In this document: positions 1 through 9,751 of the stretch, one piece after another
Layout of the letters: each line of letters opens with the position of its first letter
How positions within the stretch are numbered: position 1 is the stretch's first letter
DNA from: Endozoicomonas numazuensis
GTDB taxonomy: Bacteria > Pseudomonadota > Gammaproteobacteria > Pseudomonadales > Endozoicomonadaceae
Length of the DNA: 64,000 nt
Assembly (NCBI RefSeq): GCF_000722635.1
Contig: NZ_JOKH01000002.1
Location: 125,905 to 189,904, forward strand
Reading direction: 5' to 3'
Notes under the pieces: generated by a model
What the model was told of the DNA's origin: nothing
Seen by the model: only the letters and a program-made list of their open reading frames with translations
Databases searched by the model: none
Position numbers and translations under genes: made by a program

Positions 1-410
1 TAACAGAAACTATTCACCACTCTGTACCGTTCAGGCCTTCACTGACATTCGCCAGCTACTATGCCGTCTGCTGACTTCTGTATGGCGATCAGACCACCTT
101 ACGATAGCCTCAGTCCGAAATATCAGACACCACACAGACCTCCCGAGGTAAGTCACACCGCCTTCGCCGCACAACCGCCAGATCTACTGCCTGAGTGTCC
201 GGATGAGTATGGACTTCGTCATCATACGCTGACTCGTCCTCACGCAGACAGCCTCATATCTGATTTCTGTTCGTCGGCTCGCGGTTTTGCTCCACACTGC
301 CTTCAGCCTGCACCTCACGATACAAACCTTGTGCTTCGCTAGTCCTTCGCCCTCATCTGGCTGGACAGGGGACTTTCACCCCCAAGCTGTGTGACATGCT
401 CGGCACACGT
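1..410 (-). mobile_element. Group II intron (class C-like), 5' portion, cut by window edge
   Basis: Positions 1-410 are identical to 63401-63810. Read on the minus strand, the element begins with GTGTGCCG at about 408, matching the GUGYG-type 5' end of group II introns. It then has the GGGGGTGAAAGTCCCC hairpin and the stretch AGAAGTCAGCAGACGGCATA, which I know from just upstream of bacterial intron maturase genes. The 5' end lies immediately downstream of the rpsA terminator, as class C introns prefer. Only the upstream part of domains I-IV is visible; whether this copy keeps its maturase ORF lies beyond the window. Confidence 0.75.
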
Positions 411-438
411 AAAGGAAAGTCTCTGATGAGACTTTCTC
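411..438 (-). terminator. Rho-independent terminator of rpsA
   Basis: Minus-strand hairpin with perfect 9-bp arms GAAAGTCTC / GAGACTTTC and an ATCA loop, followed by CCTTT. It lies 11 bp past the rpsA stop. The intron 5' end starts directly after the short T-rich tail, so the insertion has probably truncated the original U-tract. Confidence 0.75.
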
Positions 439-448
439 TCAACAAGTA

Positions 449-2128
449 TTACTTGTTTTCCATCTGAGCCTTGATCAGGTCACCGATAGTGGTAGGACCG
501 GAGGCTTCATCATCCTGCTTAGTACGCAGTTCTTTCATAACCGCTTTCTCTTCAGCCTGATCCTTCGCTTTGATGGACAGGGAGATGTTGCGGTTCTTAC
601 GATCGATACTGATGATGCGAGCTTCTACTTCTTCGCCTTCTTTCAGGACGTTGGTAGCGTCTTCAACGCGATCAACACTGATTTCAGAAGCTTTCAGAGT
701 CGCCAGAACGTCTTCAGCCAGTTCTACAGTTGCAGCCTTGGCAGTCACTTCCTTGATCACACCCTTAACGATGGTACCTTTTTCATTCAGGCCAGCGAAA
801 GAGTTGAATGGATCTTCGGACAACTGCTTGATACCCAGGGAGATGCGCTCACGCTCAGCGTCGATCGCCAGGATAACAGCTTCAACTTCATCACCCTTAC
901 GGTACTTGCGAACAGCTTCTTCGCCAGTTTCGTTCCAGGAGATGTCAGACAGGTGAACCAGACCATCAATTCCACCGTCCAGACCGATAAAGATACCGAA
1001 GTCAGTGATAGACTTGATCTTACCAGCCAGCTTGTCGCCCTTGTTGAAGGAGCCGGAGAACTCTTCCCATGGGTTTTGCTTGCACTGCTTGATACCCAGA
1101 GAAATACGACGACGCTCTTCGTCGATGTCCAGAACCTGAACTTCAACTTCATCACCCAGAGCAACCACCTTGGATGGGTGGATATTCTTGTTGGTCCAGT
1201 CCATTTCAGAAACGTGTACCAGACCTTCAACACCTTCTTCCAGCTCAACGAAGCAGCCGTAGTCAGTCAGGTTGGTTACGCGACCAGATACACGAGTACC
1301 TTCTGGGAAGCGGTTGGTGATAGCAACCCATGGATCTTCACCCAGTTGCTTCAGACCCAGGGATACGCGGTTACGCTCACGATCAAACTTCAGGACCTTA
1401 ACGTTGATTTCGTCACCAACGTTCACGATCTCGCTTGGATGCTTGATGCGCTTCCAAGCCATATCAGTGATGTGCAGCAGGCCGTCAACACCGCCCAGAT
1501 CTACGAATGCACCGTAGTCGGTCAGGTTCTTAACGATACCCTTAACTTCCAGACCTTCCTGCAGAGATTCCAGCAGCTGCTCACGCTCAGCGCTGTTTTC
1601 AGCTTCCAGGACACTGCGACGAGAAACAACAACGTTGTTACGCTTCTGGTCCAGTTTGATAACCTTGAATTCCAGCTCTTTGCCTTCCAGGTGAGCAGTG
1701 TCACGAACTGGACGCACGTCAACCAGAGAGCCAGGCAGGAAGGCACGAATGGTGTTAACGTCAACAGTAAAGCCACCTTTGACCTTACCAGAGATAACAC
1801 CCTTAACGATTTCTTCAGCTTCAAAGGCTTTTTCAAGTTCGCCCCAAGCTTCCATACGCTTGGCTTTTTCACGGGACAGACGGGTTTCACCGAAGCCATC
1901 TTCAACCGCGTCAAGAGCAACCTGAACTTCGTCGCCAACAGCGATGGTCAGTTCACCCTGCTCGTTCAGGAACTGAGCTTTCGGGATAACGCCTTCAGAT
2001 TTCAGGCCTGCGTGTACAGTAACCCAGTCGCTGTCGATATCTACAACCTGACCGCTAACAATAGCGCCCGGCTTCATTTCGATATCTTTCAGGCTCTCTT
2101 CAAATAGTTCAGCAAAGCTTTCGCTCAT
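449..2128 (-). CDS. rpsA: 30S ribosomal protein S1
   Basis: Ribosomal protein S1 binds mRNA and helps the 30S subunit load structured or weakly Shine-Dalgarno messages. The 559-residue product is close to the usual proteobacterial size (about 557). Six S1/OB-fold repeats are visible; the later ones carry the typical GxVxxxTDYGxFVxLxxGxxGLxHxSxM pattern (for example near residues 190, 275 and 360). The start is the ATG giving MSESFAEL at 2128, because AGGA lies 8 bases upstream; an upstream alternative start five codons earlier lacks this. It lies downstream of cmk on the same strand but is separated by a terminator and a 357-bp gap, so it likely has its own promoter. The order cmk-rpsA is widely conserved. 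Confidence 0.98.
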   Translation of the reverse strand: MSESFAELFEESLKDIEMKPGAIVSGQVVDIDSDWVTVHAGLKSEGVIPKAQFLNEQGELTIAVGDEVQVALDAVEDGFGETRLSREKAKRMEAWGELEKAFEAEEIVKGVISGKVKGGFTVDVNTIRAFLPGSLVDVRPVRDTAHLEGKELEFKVIKLDQKRNNVVVSRRSVLEAENSAEREQLLESLQEGLEVKGIVKNLTDYGAFVDLGGVDGLLHITDMAWKRIKHPSEIVNVGDEINVKVLKFDRERNRVSLGLKQLGEDPWVAITNRFPEGTRVSGRVTNLTDYGCFVELEEGVEGLVHVSEMDWTNKNIHPSKVVALGDEVEVQVLDIDEERRRISLGIKQCKQNPWEEFSGSFNKGDKLAGKIKSITDFGIFIGLDGGIDGLVHLSDISWNETGEEAVRKYRKGDEVEAVILAIDAERERISLGIKQLSEDPFNSFAGLNEKGTIVKGVIKEVTAKAATVELAEDVLATLKASEISVDRVEDATNVLKEGEEVEARIISIDRKNRNISLSIKAKDQAEEKAVMKELRTKQDDEASGPTTIGDLIKAQMENK

Positions 2129-2388
2129 GATATTTCCTATCAATCAGCACTTCAATCAACACCGTCATAATGTCTATAGCGAAGAAGTTATTGGATGTTG
2201 TCCTGAAACAAACCGGACATCACCACACTTTTCACTATATGGCAGAACAGTTACCGCTGATTGTATGCTGGCCACACCGCCAGTCAGTGTGGGTTGTTTT
2301 TCAAAAAACACCGTATGGCTGTAACTGGCAATCTGCACCATGCGGTTATTTACATAAGTCTTCCCGAGAATTCGGTCAGACCACCTTA

Positions 2389-2426
2389 ATAAAAACAGGC
2401 TGCTGAGTTCCCCTCACCAGCCTGTT
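2389..2426 (-). terminator. Terminator of the aromatic operon after cmk
   Basis: Minus-strand hairpin AACAGGCTG / CAGCCTGTT with a 15-base loop, followed by TTTTATTA. It lies about 60 bp past the cmk stop and separates the hisC-tyrA/aroA-cmk operon from rpsA. The remaining gap (2129-2388) should hold the rpsA promoter and leader, but I could not pick out a convincing -35/-10 pair. Confidence 0.8.
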
Positions 2427-2485
2427 ATAGGAGTCTTTCAAGACTGAGCCTGAAAAACTCCATGTTCCGAAATGATTAAAAATAA

Positions 2486-3175
2486 TCAGATCAGGCCATT
2501 CTGTCGCATGACATCCACTACACGACTGAACACTTCCTGAATACTCAATCTGGTACTATCCAGAACAATAGCATCGTCAGCAGGTTTCAGCGGAGCAACA
2601 TCGCGATTCATATCGCGGTCGTCCCTGGCAATAATGTCACCTAAAAGCTGGTCAAAGCTAGCATCAATCCCTTTTTGTTGCAACTGATTTTGACGACGCT
2701 TAGCCCGCTCTTCAGCACTGGCAGTGAGGTAAACCTTCACATTTGCCTGGGGGAAAACAACAGTTCCCATATCCCGACCATCAGCAACCAAACCAGGCGC
2801 TTCAGCAAAATCTTGCTGACGCTGCAACAAAGCTTTTCTAACACCTGGAAGAGCGGCTATCTGTGAAGCTTTAGCCCCAACTTCTTCTGTCCTGAGATTA
2901 GCGCCAACGCGCTCACCTTCAAGAATAATTTTAAGCGTTTCACCCTCACCACCCGGCTCAAATTGCACATCCAGATGACCCGCCAGTACTTCGAGGGATT
3001 TTTCATCAGAAAAGTCCACATCATGATTCATTGCTGCCAGCGCCGTTAAACGATACAACGCACCACTGTCCAGCAGATGCCAGTCAAACTCTTTTGCCAG
3101 CAGAGCCGCAACGGTTCCCTTCCCGGAACCGCTGGGGCCATCAATGGTCACGACTGGCACATTTGTTTCTCTCAC
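2486..3175 (-). CDS. cmk: Cytidylate kinase
   Basis: Phosphorylates CMP and dCMP to the diphosphates with ATP, supplying pyrimidine nucleotides. The 229-residue protein is of normal length and starts with the P-loop GPSGSGKGT near residue 14. It also has the DSGALYR substrate-binding motif near residue 36 and [11 protein letters not shown] near 133. The start is a GTG that overlaps the stop of the preceding tyrA-aroA fusion gene by 4 bp, so translation of the two is probably coupled. The neighbours tyrA/aroA and rpsA match the arrangement known in Pseudomonas. Confidence 0.97.
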   Translation of the reverse strand: MRETNVPVVTIDGPSGSGKGTVAALLAKEFDWHLLDSGALYRLTALAAMNHDVDFSDEKSLEVLAGHLDVQFEPGGEGETLKIILEGERVGANLRTEEVGAKASQIAALPGVRKALLQRQQDFAEAPGLVADGRDMGTVVFPQANVKVYLTASAEERAKRRQNQLQQKGIDASFDQLLGDIIARDDRDMNRDVAPLKPADDAIVLDSTRLSIQEVFSRVVDVMRQNGLI

Positions 3176-5448
3176 GCTTGAATACCTTCTGTTGAGAGTG
3201 TCAGGCCCGCTCGGGAAGCCAGCCTGACAAAATTAGGAAAGGATGTTGCCACATGGGCACAATCCAGAATACGAACCTCTCCCTGGCTGCGTAAGGAAGC
3301 TATGACAAAAGCCATAGCGATACGATGATCACCATGACTGTCTACAGTTCCAGCACAGAACGGCCTGCCTCCCCGAATCACCATACCATCTACGAGCGCT
3401 TCAGCATCGATACCCAGTGCGACCAGCCCATCTACCATGGACTGAATTCGATCACTTTCCTTGACTCTGAGCTCTGCCGCCCCCCGCAAAGTGGTCGTCC
3501 CCTCTGCACAGGCAGCAGCAATAAACAGCACTGGAAACTCATCAATAGCCAGAGGCACCAGTTTCAGAGGAATATCAATACCCTTGAGAATGGCCGAGCG
3601 AACGCGTATATCAGCTACAAGCTCGCCACCCACTTCCCGCTCATTGAGCAGCGTGATATCAGCCCCCATAAGCTGGAGGATACTGATAACACCGGTTCGG
3701 GTCGGATTAATGCCAACATGGGTCAGCAGAAGATCAGAGCCGCTGGCAATCGTCGCCGCTACTATAAAAAATGCTGCTGATGAAATATCGCCAGGAACAT
3801 CAATCGCTGTTGAAGAAAGCTGCCCCCCTCCCTGGATAGAAACCCGGGCATTATCAACTTTTAAAGGATACCCGAATCCAGTCAACATTCGATTGGTATG
3901 ATCACGGACTACACCGGGAGCAGTCGCAGAGGTTTCCCCTTCCGCGTACATACCCGCAAGCAAGAGACAAGACTGAACCTGTGCAGACGCCATAGGCATT
4001 TCATAATCAATACCCTTCAGGCTTTTGCCACCCTTTATTTTGAGTGGTGGACGACCACCTGCAGCAGTTTCTATCTCAGCCCCCATTTCAACCAGAGGAT
4101 TAACAACCCGATCCATCGGTCTTGAGGAAAGAGACTGATCCCCGGTCAGGGTGACATCAAAACGCTGAGCAGACATTAACCCCGCCATCAATCGCATGGC
4201 CGTTCCCGCATTACCAAGATACAGGGGCCCCACAGGCGGTTTAAGACCCTGCATTCCCACGCCGTGAATAACAACCCGACCATCGTGAGGCCCTTCGATA
4301 TCGACCCCCATATCCCGGAATGCCTGCAAAGTCGCCAGTGAATCCTCGCCCTCGAGAAAACCATCAATGATCGTCTCACCTTCTGCTAAAGCACCCAGCA
4401 TAATTGAGCGATGGGAAATGGATTTATCTCCTGGAACCCTTAATTCACCCTTTAAAGTACCACCCGGCTGAGCAACGAAAGTGACAGAATCCCCCTGGTT
4501 CTCGTTCAGGGTCGCCATATAGGCTCTTCTTTCCAGCATGCTGGCAAAATGCTGCCTGGCGGTGCGCGCCCTTTCAAAAGTCGCCAACAAACTTTTACTG
4601 TCTTTCTCAACGATGGCCTGACGCAGATGAACCAAACCTTCAGAAAACTGATCCAGCGAGGCCAGAATGGCGTCACTATTACCCAGAGCAATGTCATGCC
4701 ACATTACCGGATCGCTGCCAGCAATACGTGTAAAGTCTCTAAAACCTCCGGCAGCGTATCGAAATATATCCTGATTTTCAGGATTACCAGCCAAAGTATC
4801 TACCAGAGAAAAAGCCAACAGATGAGGTAAATGACTGGTCATTGCCAGCACTTCATCATGACGCTGAACATCCATGGCATTCACTTGAGCGCCACAGCAT
4901 TGCCAGAGATACCTGATCAGAGATAATGCAGAAGGATCAGTATTCTCAAGTGGTGTAAGAATCACCTTATGACTTTTAAAAAGTCCCGACTTCGCCGCCG
5001 TTACACCACTTTTCTCTGAACCGGCAATAGGATGCCCCGGTACCAGATTTTCTGGTACCTGGCCAAATATATCCTGAGCTGCCTTAACCAGAGAACCTTT
5101 ACAACTACCGACATCAGTAATTACTTTACCGTTGAGATCGAGACCTTTCAGCTGCCCAAGCACTTTTGGCATGGCCAGCATAGGCACCGAAATCTGAATA
5201 ACATCAGCTTTGCTCACTGCAGATTCAAAATCATCACAGCCTTCTGAAACGATTCCAAGGGAAACCGCCTCTTCAATATATTCGTCCCTGAGGTCAAACC
5301 CCATCAGGTGAAAGTTTTCGCCGCAATCTCTCAGAGACGCTGCAAAGGATCCTCCGATAAGACCCAACCCTACCACCAGGATATTCAGTGGAGCGTCAGT
5401 CTTGCTTAGCTCTATCACTACAAGTTCAACCTTTTTACCATAAGTCAT
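3172..5448 (-). CDS. tyrA-aroA: Fused prephenate dehydrogenase / EPSP synthase
   Basis: A bifunctional protein of about 758 residues. The N-terminal part (about 20-310) is a prephenate/cyclohexadienyl dehydrogenase with the NAD-binding motif GLGLIGGSF near residue 28, for tyrosine synthesis. The C-terminal part (about 320-755) is 5-enolpyruvylshikimate-3-phosphate synthase, the step before chorismate. It shows [19 protein letters not shown] and late RVKESDR motifs. The same fusion is known in Pseudomonas and relatives, so it is not a local artefact. Start choice is uncertain: ATG at 5448 is used here; a TTG two codons upstream and a GTG about 11 codons downstream are possible, and none has a strong ribosome-binding site. 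It lies 58 bp after hisC and overlaps cmk, consistent with one operon. Confidence 0.96.
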   Translation of the reverse strand: MTYGKKVELVVIELSKTDAPLNILVVGLGLIGGSFAASLRDCGENFHLMGFDLRDEYIEEAVSLGIVSEGCDDFESAVSKADVIQISVPMLAMPKVLGQLKGLDLNGKVITDVGSCKGSLVKAAQDIFGQVPENLVPGHPIAGSEKSGVTAAKSGLFKSHKVILTPLENTDPSALSLIRYLWQCCGAQVNAMDVQRHDEVLAMTSHLPHLLAFSLVDTLAGNPENQDIFRYAAGGFRDFTRIAGSDPVMWHDIALGNSDAILASLDQFSEGLVHLRQAIVEKDSKSLLATFERARTARQHFASMLERRAYMATLNENQGDSVTFVAQPGGTLKGELRVPGDKSISHRSIMLGALAEGETIIDGFLEGEDSLATLQAFRDMGVDIEGPHDGRVVIHGVGMQGLKPPVGPLYLGNAGTAMRLMAGLMSAQRFDVTLTGDQSLSSRPMDRVVNPLVEMGAEIETAAGGRPPLKIKGGKSLKGIDYEMPMASAQVQSCLLLAGMYAEGETSATAPGVVRDHTNRMLTGFGYPLKVDNARVSIQGGGQLSSTAIDVPGDISSAAFFIVAATIASGSDLLLTHVGINPTRTGVISILQLMGADITLLNEREVGGELVADIRVRSAILKGIDIPLKLVPLAIDEFPVLFIAAACAEGTTTLRGAAELRVKESDRIQSMVDGLVALGIDAEALVDGMVIRGGRPFCAGTVDSHGDHRIAMAFVIASLRSQGEVRILDCAHVATSFPNFVRLASRAGLTLSTEGIQA

Positions 5449-5506
5449 CTTCAATCATTACTTTCAGTCGAAGATGGCATCTGCCGCTCAAAGCAATTTA
5501 CATCAC

Positions 5507-6616
5507 TCAGGAGTGTTTTACCGTGGACAATGCATCGAGGAAACGCTGGTTTTCTTCTTCCAGGCCGATCGAAACCCTAAGGTGATCAGGCATTCCATAA
5601 TTGGCAACCGGCCTGACAATAACGCCGAGTTTAAGCAGACGCTGATAACAATCAACACCGTTCATGCCAGCATTGAAGGTTATGAAGTTACCTGTAGAAG
5701 GGATGTAGTCAATGTTCATTGACTTGAAGCCCGCCTCAATCTGAGCCATACCATCCTGGTTAACCTGCCTGGAGCGATTTAGATAATCCTCATCTTCCAG
5801 AACGGCCACTGCTGCTGCCTCAACCAGATTATTTACATTAAATGGCTGACGCAATCTATTGAGAACGCTGGAGATTTCAACGCTTGAAACAGAATACCCA
5901 ACACGACCACCCGCCAGACCATAGGCCTTCGAGAATGTCCGGGTTAAGACAAGATTCGGGTATTCTTTCAGCAACAAAATACCATCAGGGTGCCCACTGT
6001 CGACAGCATACTCAAAGTAGGCTTCATCCAACACTACGATAACCTCTTCAGGCACCTTCTCCAGAAAGATCCGTAACTCTGCCTCAGAAAAACTGGTGCC
6101 TGTCGGGTTGTTTGGATTGGCCAGAAATACCATTCGGGTATCTGAACGAATCGCTTGCGCCATTGCTTCAAGGTCATGCCCCCAATGCTTTGAAGGCACG
6201 ACAATACTTTCAGCACCCGCTGCTTGAACCGCAATGGGATAGACAACAAAGGCATACTCGGAAAATACCGCCGAACACCCTTCTTTCAGATAGCATTGTG
6301 CCAATAAAACCAGAACGTCATTGGAGCCATTACCAAACGTAATTTGATCAGGTTCGACCGCCAGTTTTCTGGACAGGGAGTCGCGAAGATTATAAAGACT
6401 ACTGTCTGGATATCGAGCCAGCTCCCCCATCATACCGGCAACCGCCTCACAGGAGGATGGTGCTGCCCCCAGAGGGTTTTCATTACTGGCTAACTTAACA
6501 ATGGTACTGGCATCCAGCCCCTGCTCACGCGCTAACTCTTCCACGGGCTTACCGGGAAGATAAGGATTCAGGGCACGCACGCCAGGCACAGCAAGCTTTA
6601 CAAAATCACAACCCAT
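5507..6616 (-). CDS. hisC: Histidinol-phosphate / aromatic aminotransferase
   Basis: A PLP-dependent class I/II aminotransferase of 369 residues. ASNENPLG near residue 43 and FSKAYGLAGGRVGY, containing the PLP-binding lysine near residue 232, identify the HisC branch. Placed between pheA and tyrA-aroA it corresponds to the second hisC copy (hisC2) of Pseudomonas. That copy may act mainly on aromatic keto acids, so histidine synthesis is not proven for it. The ATG at 6616 is preceded by AGGTGA with good spacing. A heptamer tandem repeat and two MITE-like elements lie in the 504-bp gap upstream, which separates it from pheA. Expression could therefore start from its own promoter. Confidence 0.93.
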   Translation of the reverse strand: MGCDFVKLAVPGVRALNPYLPGKPVEELAREQGLDASTIVKLASNENPLGAAPSSCEAVAGMMGELARYPDSSLYNLRDSLSRKLAVEPDQITFGNGSNDVLVLLAQCYLKEGCSAVFSEYAFVVYPIAVQAAGAESIVVPSKHWGHDLEAMAQAIRSDTRMVFLANPNNPTGTSFSEAELRIFLEKVPEEVIVVLDEAYFEYAVDSGHPDGILLLKEYPNLVLTRTFSKAYGLAGGRVGYSVSSVEISSVLNRLRQPFNVNNLVEAAAVAVLEDEDYLNRSRQVNQDGMAQIEAGFKSMNIDYIPSTGNFITFNAGMNGVDCYQRLLKLGVIVRPVANYGMPDHLRVSIGLEEENQRFLDALSTVKHS

Positions 6617-6692
6617 ATTTCACCTGTTATCTCATTAATAAGCCGCCACTCAACCGACAGGATTTAATCAGCCTGGGGGCTTACGACATTTC

Positions 6693-6734
6693 GCTTTTGG
6701 CTTTTGGCTTTTGGCTTTTGGCTTTTGGCTTTTA
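6693..6734. repeat. Heptamer tandem repeat (GCTTTTG)6
   Basis: Five perfect copies of GCTTTTG in a row followed by a sixth with one change. It begins 77 bp upstream of the hisC ATG, in the likely promoter or leader region. Seven-base units cannot keep frame but are outside any gene here, so length changes could only alter spacing in the regulatory region. Confidence 0.95.
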
Positions 6735-6829
6735 TTCGTCATGGTAACCGAACAAGACCTTCCTGCAGGTTAACCCTAATTCTTCTCAACACTGAAGAAA
6801 AGGTATCCGATTCATCACTGACTGACCAG

Positions 6830-6955
6830 AAGTCTGGCTACGAATAGACAGCCTGCTCTATAGCTCAGAAAAAACGCTATTTTTCCCTCTAAATTTGATT
6901 AAACAGGTCAACTATTTGCACAAATCCAGAGGCAAGACTGAGTCGTTATGCTCGG
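6830..6955. repeat. MITE-like repeat, degenerate copy
   Basis: Shares the core GGTCAACTATTTGCACAAAT and the late segment TATGCTCGG with the element immediately to the right (6956-7124). It is more degraded and its left boundary is uncertain. No coding capacity is seen. Confidence 0.55.
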
Positions 6956-7124
6956 CTAGGAGCCTGTCGGACTTAAGACAATTTTGGCCTGAAATCCAGA
7001 AAGAGCGGCCATCTTTTCCACTGAATTTGCTTAAATAGGTCAACTATTCGCACAAATACCTCGAAAAAATGGCCTCGTTCTACTGAATTTTATGCTCGGA
7101 CGCTATTCTCGGTCAGCCTCCTAG
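6956..7124. repeat. MITE-like element overlapping the pheA stop codon
   Basis: A 169-bp non-coding element with imperfect 16-bp terminal inverted repeats: CTAGGAGCCTGTCGGA at the left, and TCGGTCAGCCTCCTAG at the right (its complement is CTAGGAGGCTGACCGA). Related copies lie at 6830-6955 and about 49988-50162. The right terminal repeat contains the TAG stop codon of pheA (7121-7123). No transposase is encoded. Confidence 0.65.
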
Positions 7125-8206
7125 AGAACCCCTTTGGGATAGGAACCCAGAACTCGAAGATCATTGACCCGACTCCCTAATTTCTCCAGAACCTTCTGGA
7201 TAACCGGGTCATCAGTATGCCCTTCAAAATCAATGAAGAATACATAGTTCCAGATACCGCTACGGGATGGACGAGTCTCAACCCGGGTCAGATCAACATC
7301 GTGAACATGAAACACCTCCAGAATCGAATGCAGAGCACCCGGCTGGTTTCTCATGCTGACTACGATAGACGTTTTGTCTGCGCCACTGGATGGGACATCC
7401 TGATGACCAATAATCAGGAAACGTGTGGAATTGTCGGGCTGATCCTCGATTTTTTCAGAGATCTTTTCGAGGCCATAGATATCAGCTGCCATATCACCGG
7501 CAATTGCAGCAGAATTCCACTCACCCTTAATGCGCTTGGCCGCTTCAGCATTAGAACTGACAGCAACACGTTCAGCCATAGGCCAGTGAGCATCCAGCCA
7601 TTTGCGACATTGCGCCAGTGACTGAGCATGAGAGTATATTCGGGTTATATGGTCACGACGGGTATTCTCAGACACCAACAGATGCTGATGAATTCTTAGC
7701 ACCACTTCACCACAGATCTTCAGGGAGGAATCCATGAAACTGTCTAAAGTATGACTAATCACGCCTTCCGTTGAATTTTCAACAGGCACGACACCGTAGC
7801 GAACAGCACCAGCTGTCACTTCTCTGAATACTTCGTCAATCGCTGCCATGGGGACAGAAACGGCAGAGTGCCCGAAATGCTTCATGGCAGCCTGCTGGGT
7901 AAAGGTACCTTCCGGACCGAGAAATGCTACTCGAACAGGCTCTTCAAGGGCCAGACAGGCCGACATAATTTCTCTAAACAGTCGAGCCATCTCCTCATCA
8001 TCCAGGGGACCGTCGTTTCGATCCATAACCCGGCGCAAAACCTGGGCTTCACGCTCTGGACGATAAAACACTGCTGCAGCATCTTCATTCTGCTTCACCC
8101 TGGCTACTTCCTGAGCGCAGCGCGCACGGTCGCTGATCAGCTCAAGAATATCCCGATCAAGCTTATCAATTTTTGTCCGCAACCCCTTCAACTTGTCATC
8201 TGTCAT
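7121..8206 (-). CDS. pheA: Chorismate mutase / prephenate dehydratase (P-protein)
   Basis: Bifunctional enzyme of phenylalanine synthesis, 361 residues. Residues 1-90 form an AroQ-type chorismate mutase (LRTKIDKLDRDILELISDRA). Residues about 93-270 are the prephenate dehydratase domain, starting FLGPEGTFTQQAA and including the STRF motif near 264. Residues about 280-355 are an ACT domain with GALH and ETRPSR, the phenylalanine-sensing region where many homologues read ESRPSR. The ATG at 8206 is clear. The gene is followed directly by a MITE-like element whose terminal repeat supplies the stop codon. The preceding gene serC is 225 bp away on the same strand. Confidence 0.97.
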   Translation of the reverse strand: MTDDKLKGLRTKIDKLDRDILELISDRARCAQEVARVKQNEDAAAVFYRPEREAQVLRRVMDRNDGPLDDEEMARLFREIMSACLALEEPVRVAFLGPEGTFTQQAAMKHFGHSAVSVPMAAIDEVFREVTAGAVRYGVVPVENSTEGVISHTLDSFMDSSLKICGEVVLRIHQHLLVSENTRRDHITRIYSHAQSLAQCRKWLDAHWPMAERVAVSSNAEAAKRIKGEWNSAAIAGDMAADIYGLEKISEKIEDQPDNSTRFLIIGHQDVPSSGADKTSIVVSMRNQPGALHSILEVFHVHDVDLTRVETRPSRSGIWNYVFFIDFEGHTDDPVIQKVLEKLGSRVNDLRVLGSYPKGVL

Positions 8207-8431
8207 AATGTTCTCTGCGTTTAACTGTACTGACTACAGCCGTACTATCACCAGCTGCCATTCCATCGAGCATAATGATTTATATTGCGACGGCTCAAAC
8301 AGGTATTCAACGGAGCACTCTGTCAACGTTCCAGAATACCCCATAGAGTCCTTTTTATAGTTAATGTAATACCCTGACTCTTGCTCTGCCTACAAAACCA
8401 ATCGAAGCAAAAGTCCTTTCTACAGGGTTAA

Positions 8432-9550
8432 TTATCCGTATTTTCTTTCGAATTCTTTCATAAAGGCGATTAAAGCATCGACATGTTCTTCCGGCACCGC
8501 ATTATAAAGACTGGCCCGCATGCCACCCACTGACTTGTGACCCTTAAGATAAAGAAAACCATTTTTTTCAGATTCCGCCAGAAATACTTTATCCAGCTCA
8601 GGAGCTGCCAGTGTAAATGGAACATTCATTCTTGAACGCCAGCGAGTATCGACTTTATTGTGATAGAAACCTGACTCATCAATCACTCGATACAACTTGC
8701 CTGCCTTACGGTCATTCAGCTGATCCATTGCTTCTAACCCGCCCTGCTCTTTTAACCATTCAAAGACCAGACCTGCCAGGTACCAGGCAAAAGTTGGCGG
8801 AGTATTGTACATGGAGTCCTTATCAGCCTGTACACGATAATCAAGAACCGCAGGACAATTTGAATGCCCACGATCCAGCAAATCGTCACGAACGATTACA
8901 ACCGTCAACCCGGCAGGACCAATATTTTTCTGAGCGCCCGCATAAATAAGACCAAAACGGCTGACATCAATGGGACCAGACAAGATATTGGAGGACATAT
9001 CCGCCACCAGAGGCACATCGCCGGAATCGGGAATAAACGGGAACTCGAGCCCACCGATGGTTTCATTCGGCGTGTAATGAACATAAGCCGCATCAGAACT
9101 GAAACGCCACTCACTCTCTTCCGGCATGGTATGGAATGAAGCACCTTTTCCATCAGCAATGACATTAACATCCAGATAGCGCAGAGCTTCTTTGATCGCC
9201 GACTGAGCCCAGTGACCGCTGTTTACATAATCAGCACTGCCCTTTTTGCCTTTGAGATTAAGAGGAATCCCGGCAAACTGCCCACGAGCGCCTCCCTGTA
9301 AAAAAAGAACCTTGTAATTCGCAGGTATTTTTAACAGATCTCTAAGATTTTGCTCAGACTGCTCAGCCACCTCAAGAAAAGACTTACCCCTGTGGCTGAC
9401 TTCCATAATGGAAGCCCCTTCATGGTTATAGTCCAACAACTCATCTCGGGCCCGCTCCAGCACCGACCGGGGCATTGGAGCCGGACCGGCCGAAAAGTTA
9501 TAGGTCCGACCTTCCAGCCCCGCCAATGTATCTGCCAACAGATTATTCAT
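8432..9550 (-). CDS. serC: Phosphoserine aminotransferase
   Basis: PLP enzyme converting 3-phosphohydroxypyruvate to phosphoserine, and also used in pyridoxine synthesis. The 372-residue product shows [13 protein letters not shown] near the N-terminus and [12 protein letters not shown] near residue 195 with the PLP lysine. The ATG at 9550 (MNNLLADT) is chosen because GGGAGGA lies just upstream; a longer frame opening nine codons earlier would place this ribosome-binding site inside the gene. About ten residues precede the usual family start. It sits in the conserved gyrA-serC-pheA-hisC order, 201 bp after gyrA's stop and beyond a terminator. Confidence 0.97.
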   Translation of the reverse strand: MNNLLADTLAGLEGRTYNFSAGPAPMPRSVLERARDELLDYNHEGASIMEVSHRGKSFLEVAEQSEQNLRDLLKIPANYKVLFLQGGARGQFAGIPLNLKGKKGSADYVNSGHWAQSAIKEALRYLDVNVIADGKGASFHTMPEESEWRFSSDAAYVHYTPNETIGGLEFPFIPDSGDVPLVADMSSNILSGPIDVSRFGLIYAGAQKNIGPAGLTVVIVRDDLLDRGHSNCPAVLDYRVQADKDSMYNTPPTFAWYLAGLVFEWLKEQGGLEAMDQLNDRKAGKLYRVIDESGFYHNKVDTRWRSRMNVPFTLAAPELDKVFLAESEKNGFLYLKGHKSVGGMRASLYNAVPEEHVDALIAFMKEFERKYG

Positions 9551-9703
9551 ACCATCCTCCCATACAGCCAGACTCACCTATTCAAGAGTGACGCTTGTGC
9601 ACCTCTCCGAACCTGACATCAATCTGCTTTACTCACCTTCACCGTCGAACTTTACCGGTTTGGTTAATTATGTCTTGTTTTGTCAGGGATACATTACATC
9701 CCT

Positions 9704-9734
9704 GTAAATAAAACGCCAGCATAATGCTGGCGTT
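9704..9734 (-). terminator. gyrA terminator
   Basis: Minus-strand hairpin AACGCCAGC / GCTGGCGTT with a 5-base loop, followed by TTTTATTT. It starts 18 bp after the gyrA stop, so serC must have its own promoter in 9551-9703. Confidence 0.85.
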
Positions 9735-9751
9735 GATTGTTCTAAATAAAA

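Noticed and set aside
61-342. 93-codon open frame repeated at 63461-63742
   Set aside because: It lies antisense inside the structured 5' region of the group II intron and appears twice only because the intron is repeated.
953-2107. 384-codon plus-strand open frame opposite rpsA
   Set aside because: It is fully antisense to rpsA, whose family identity is certain; the frame stays open because of the codon use of rpsA.
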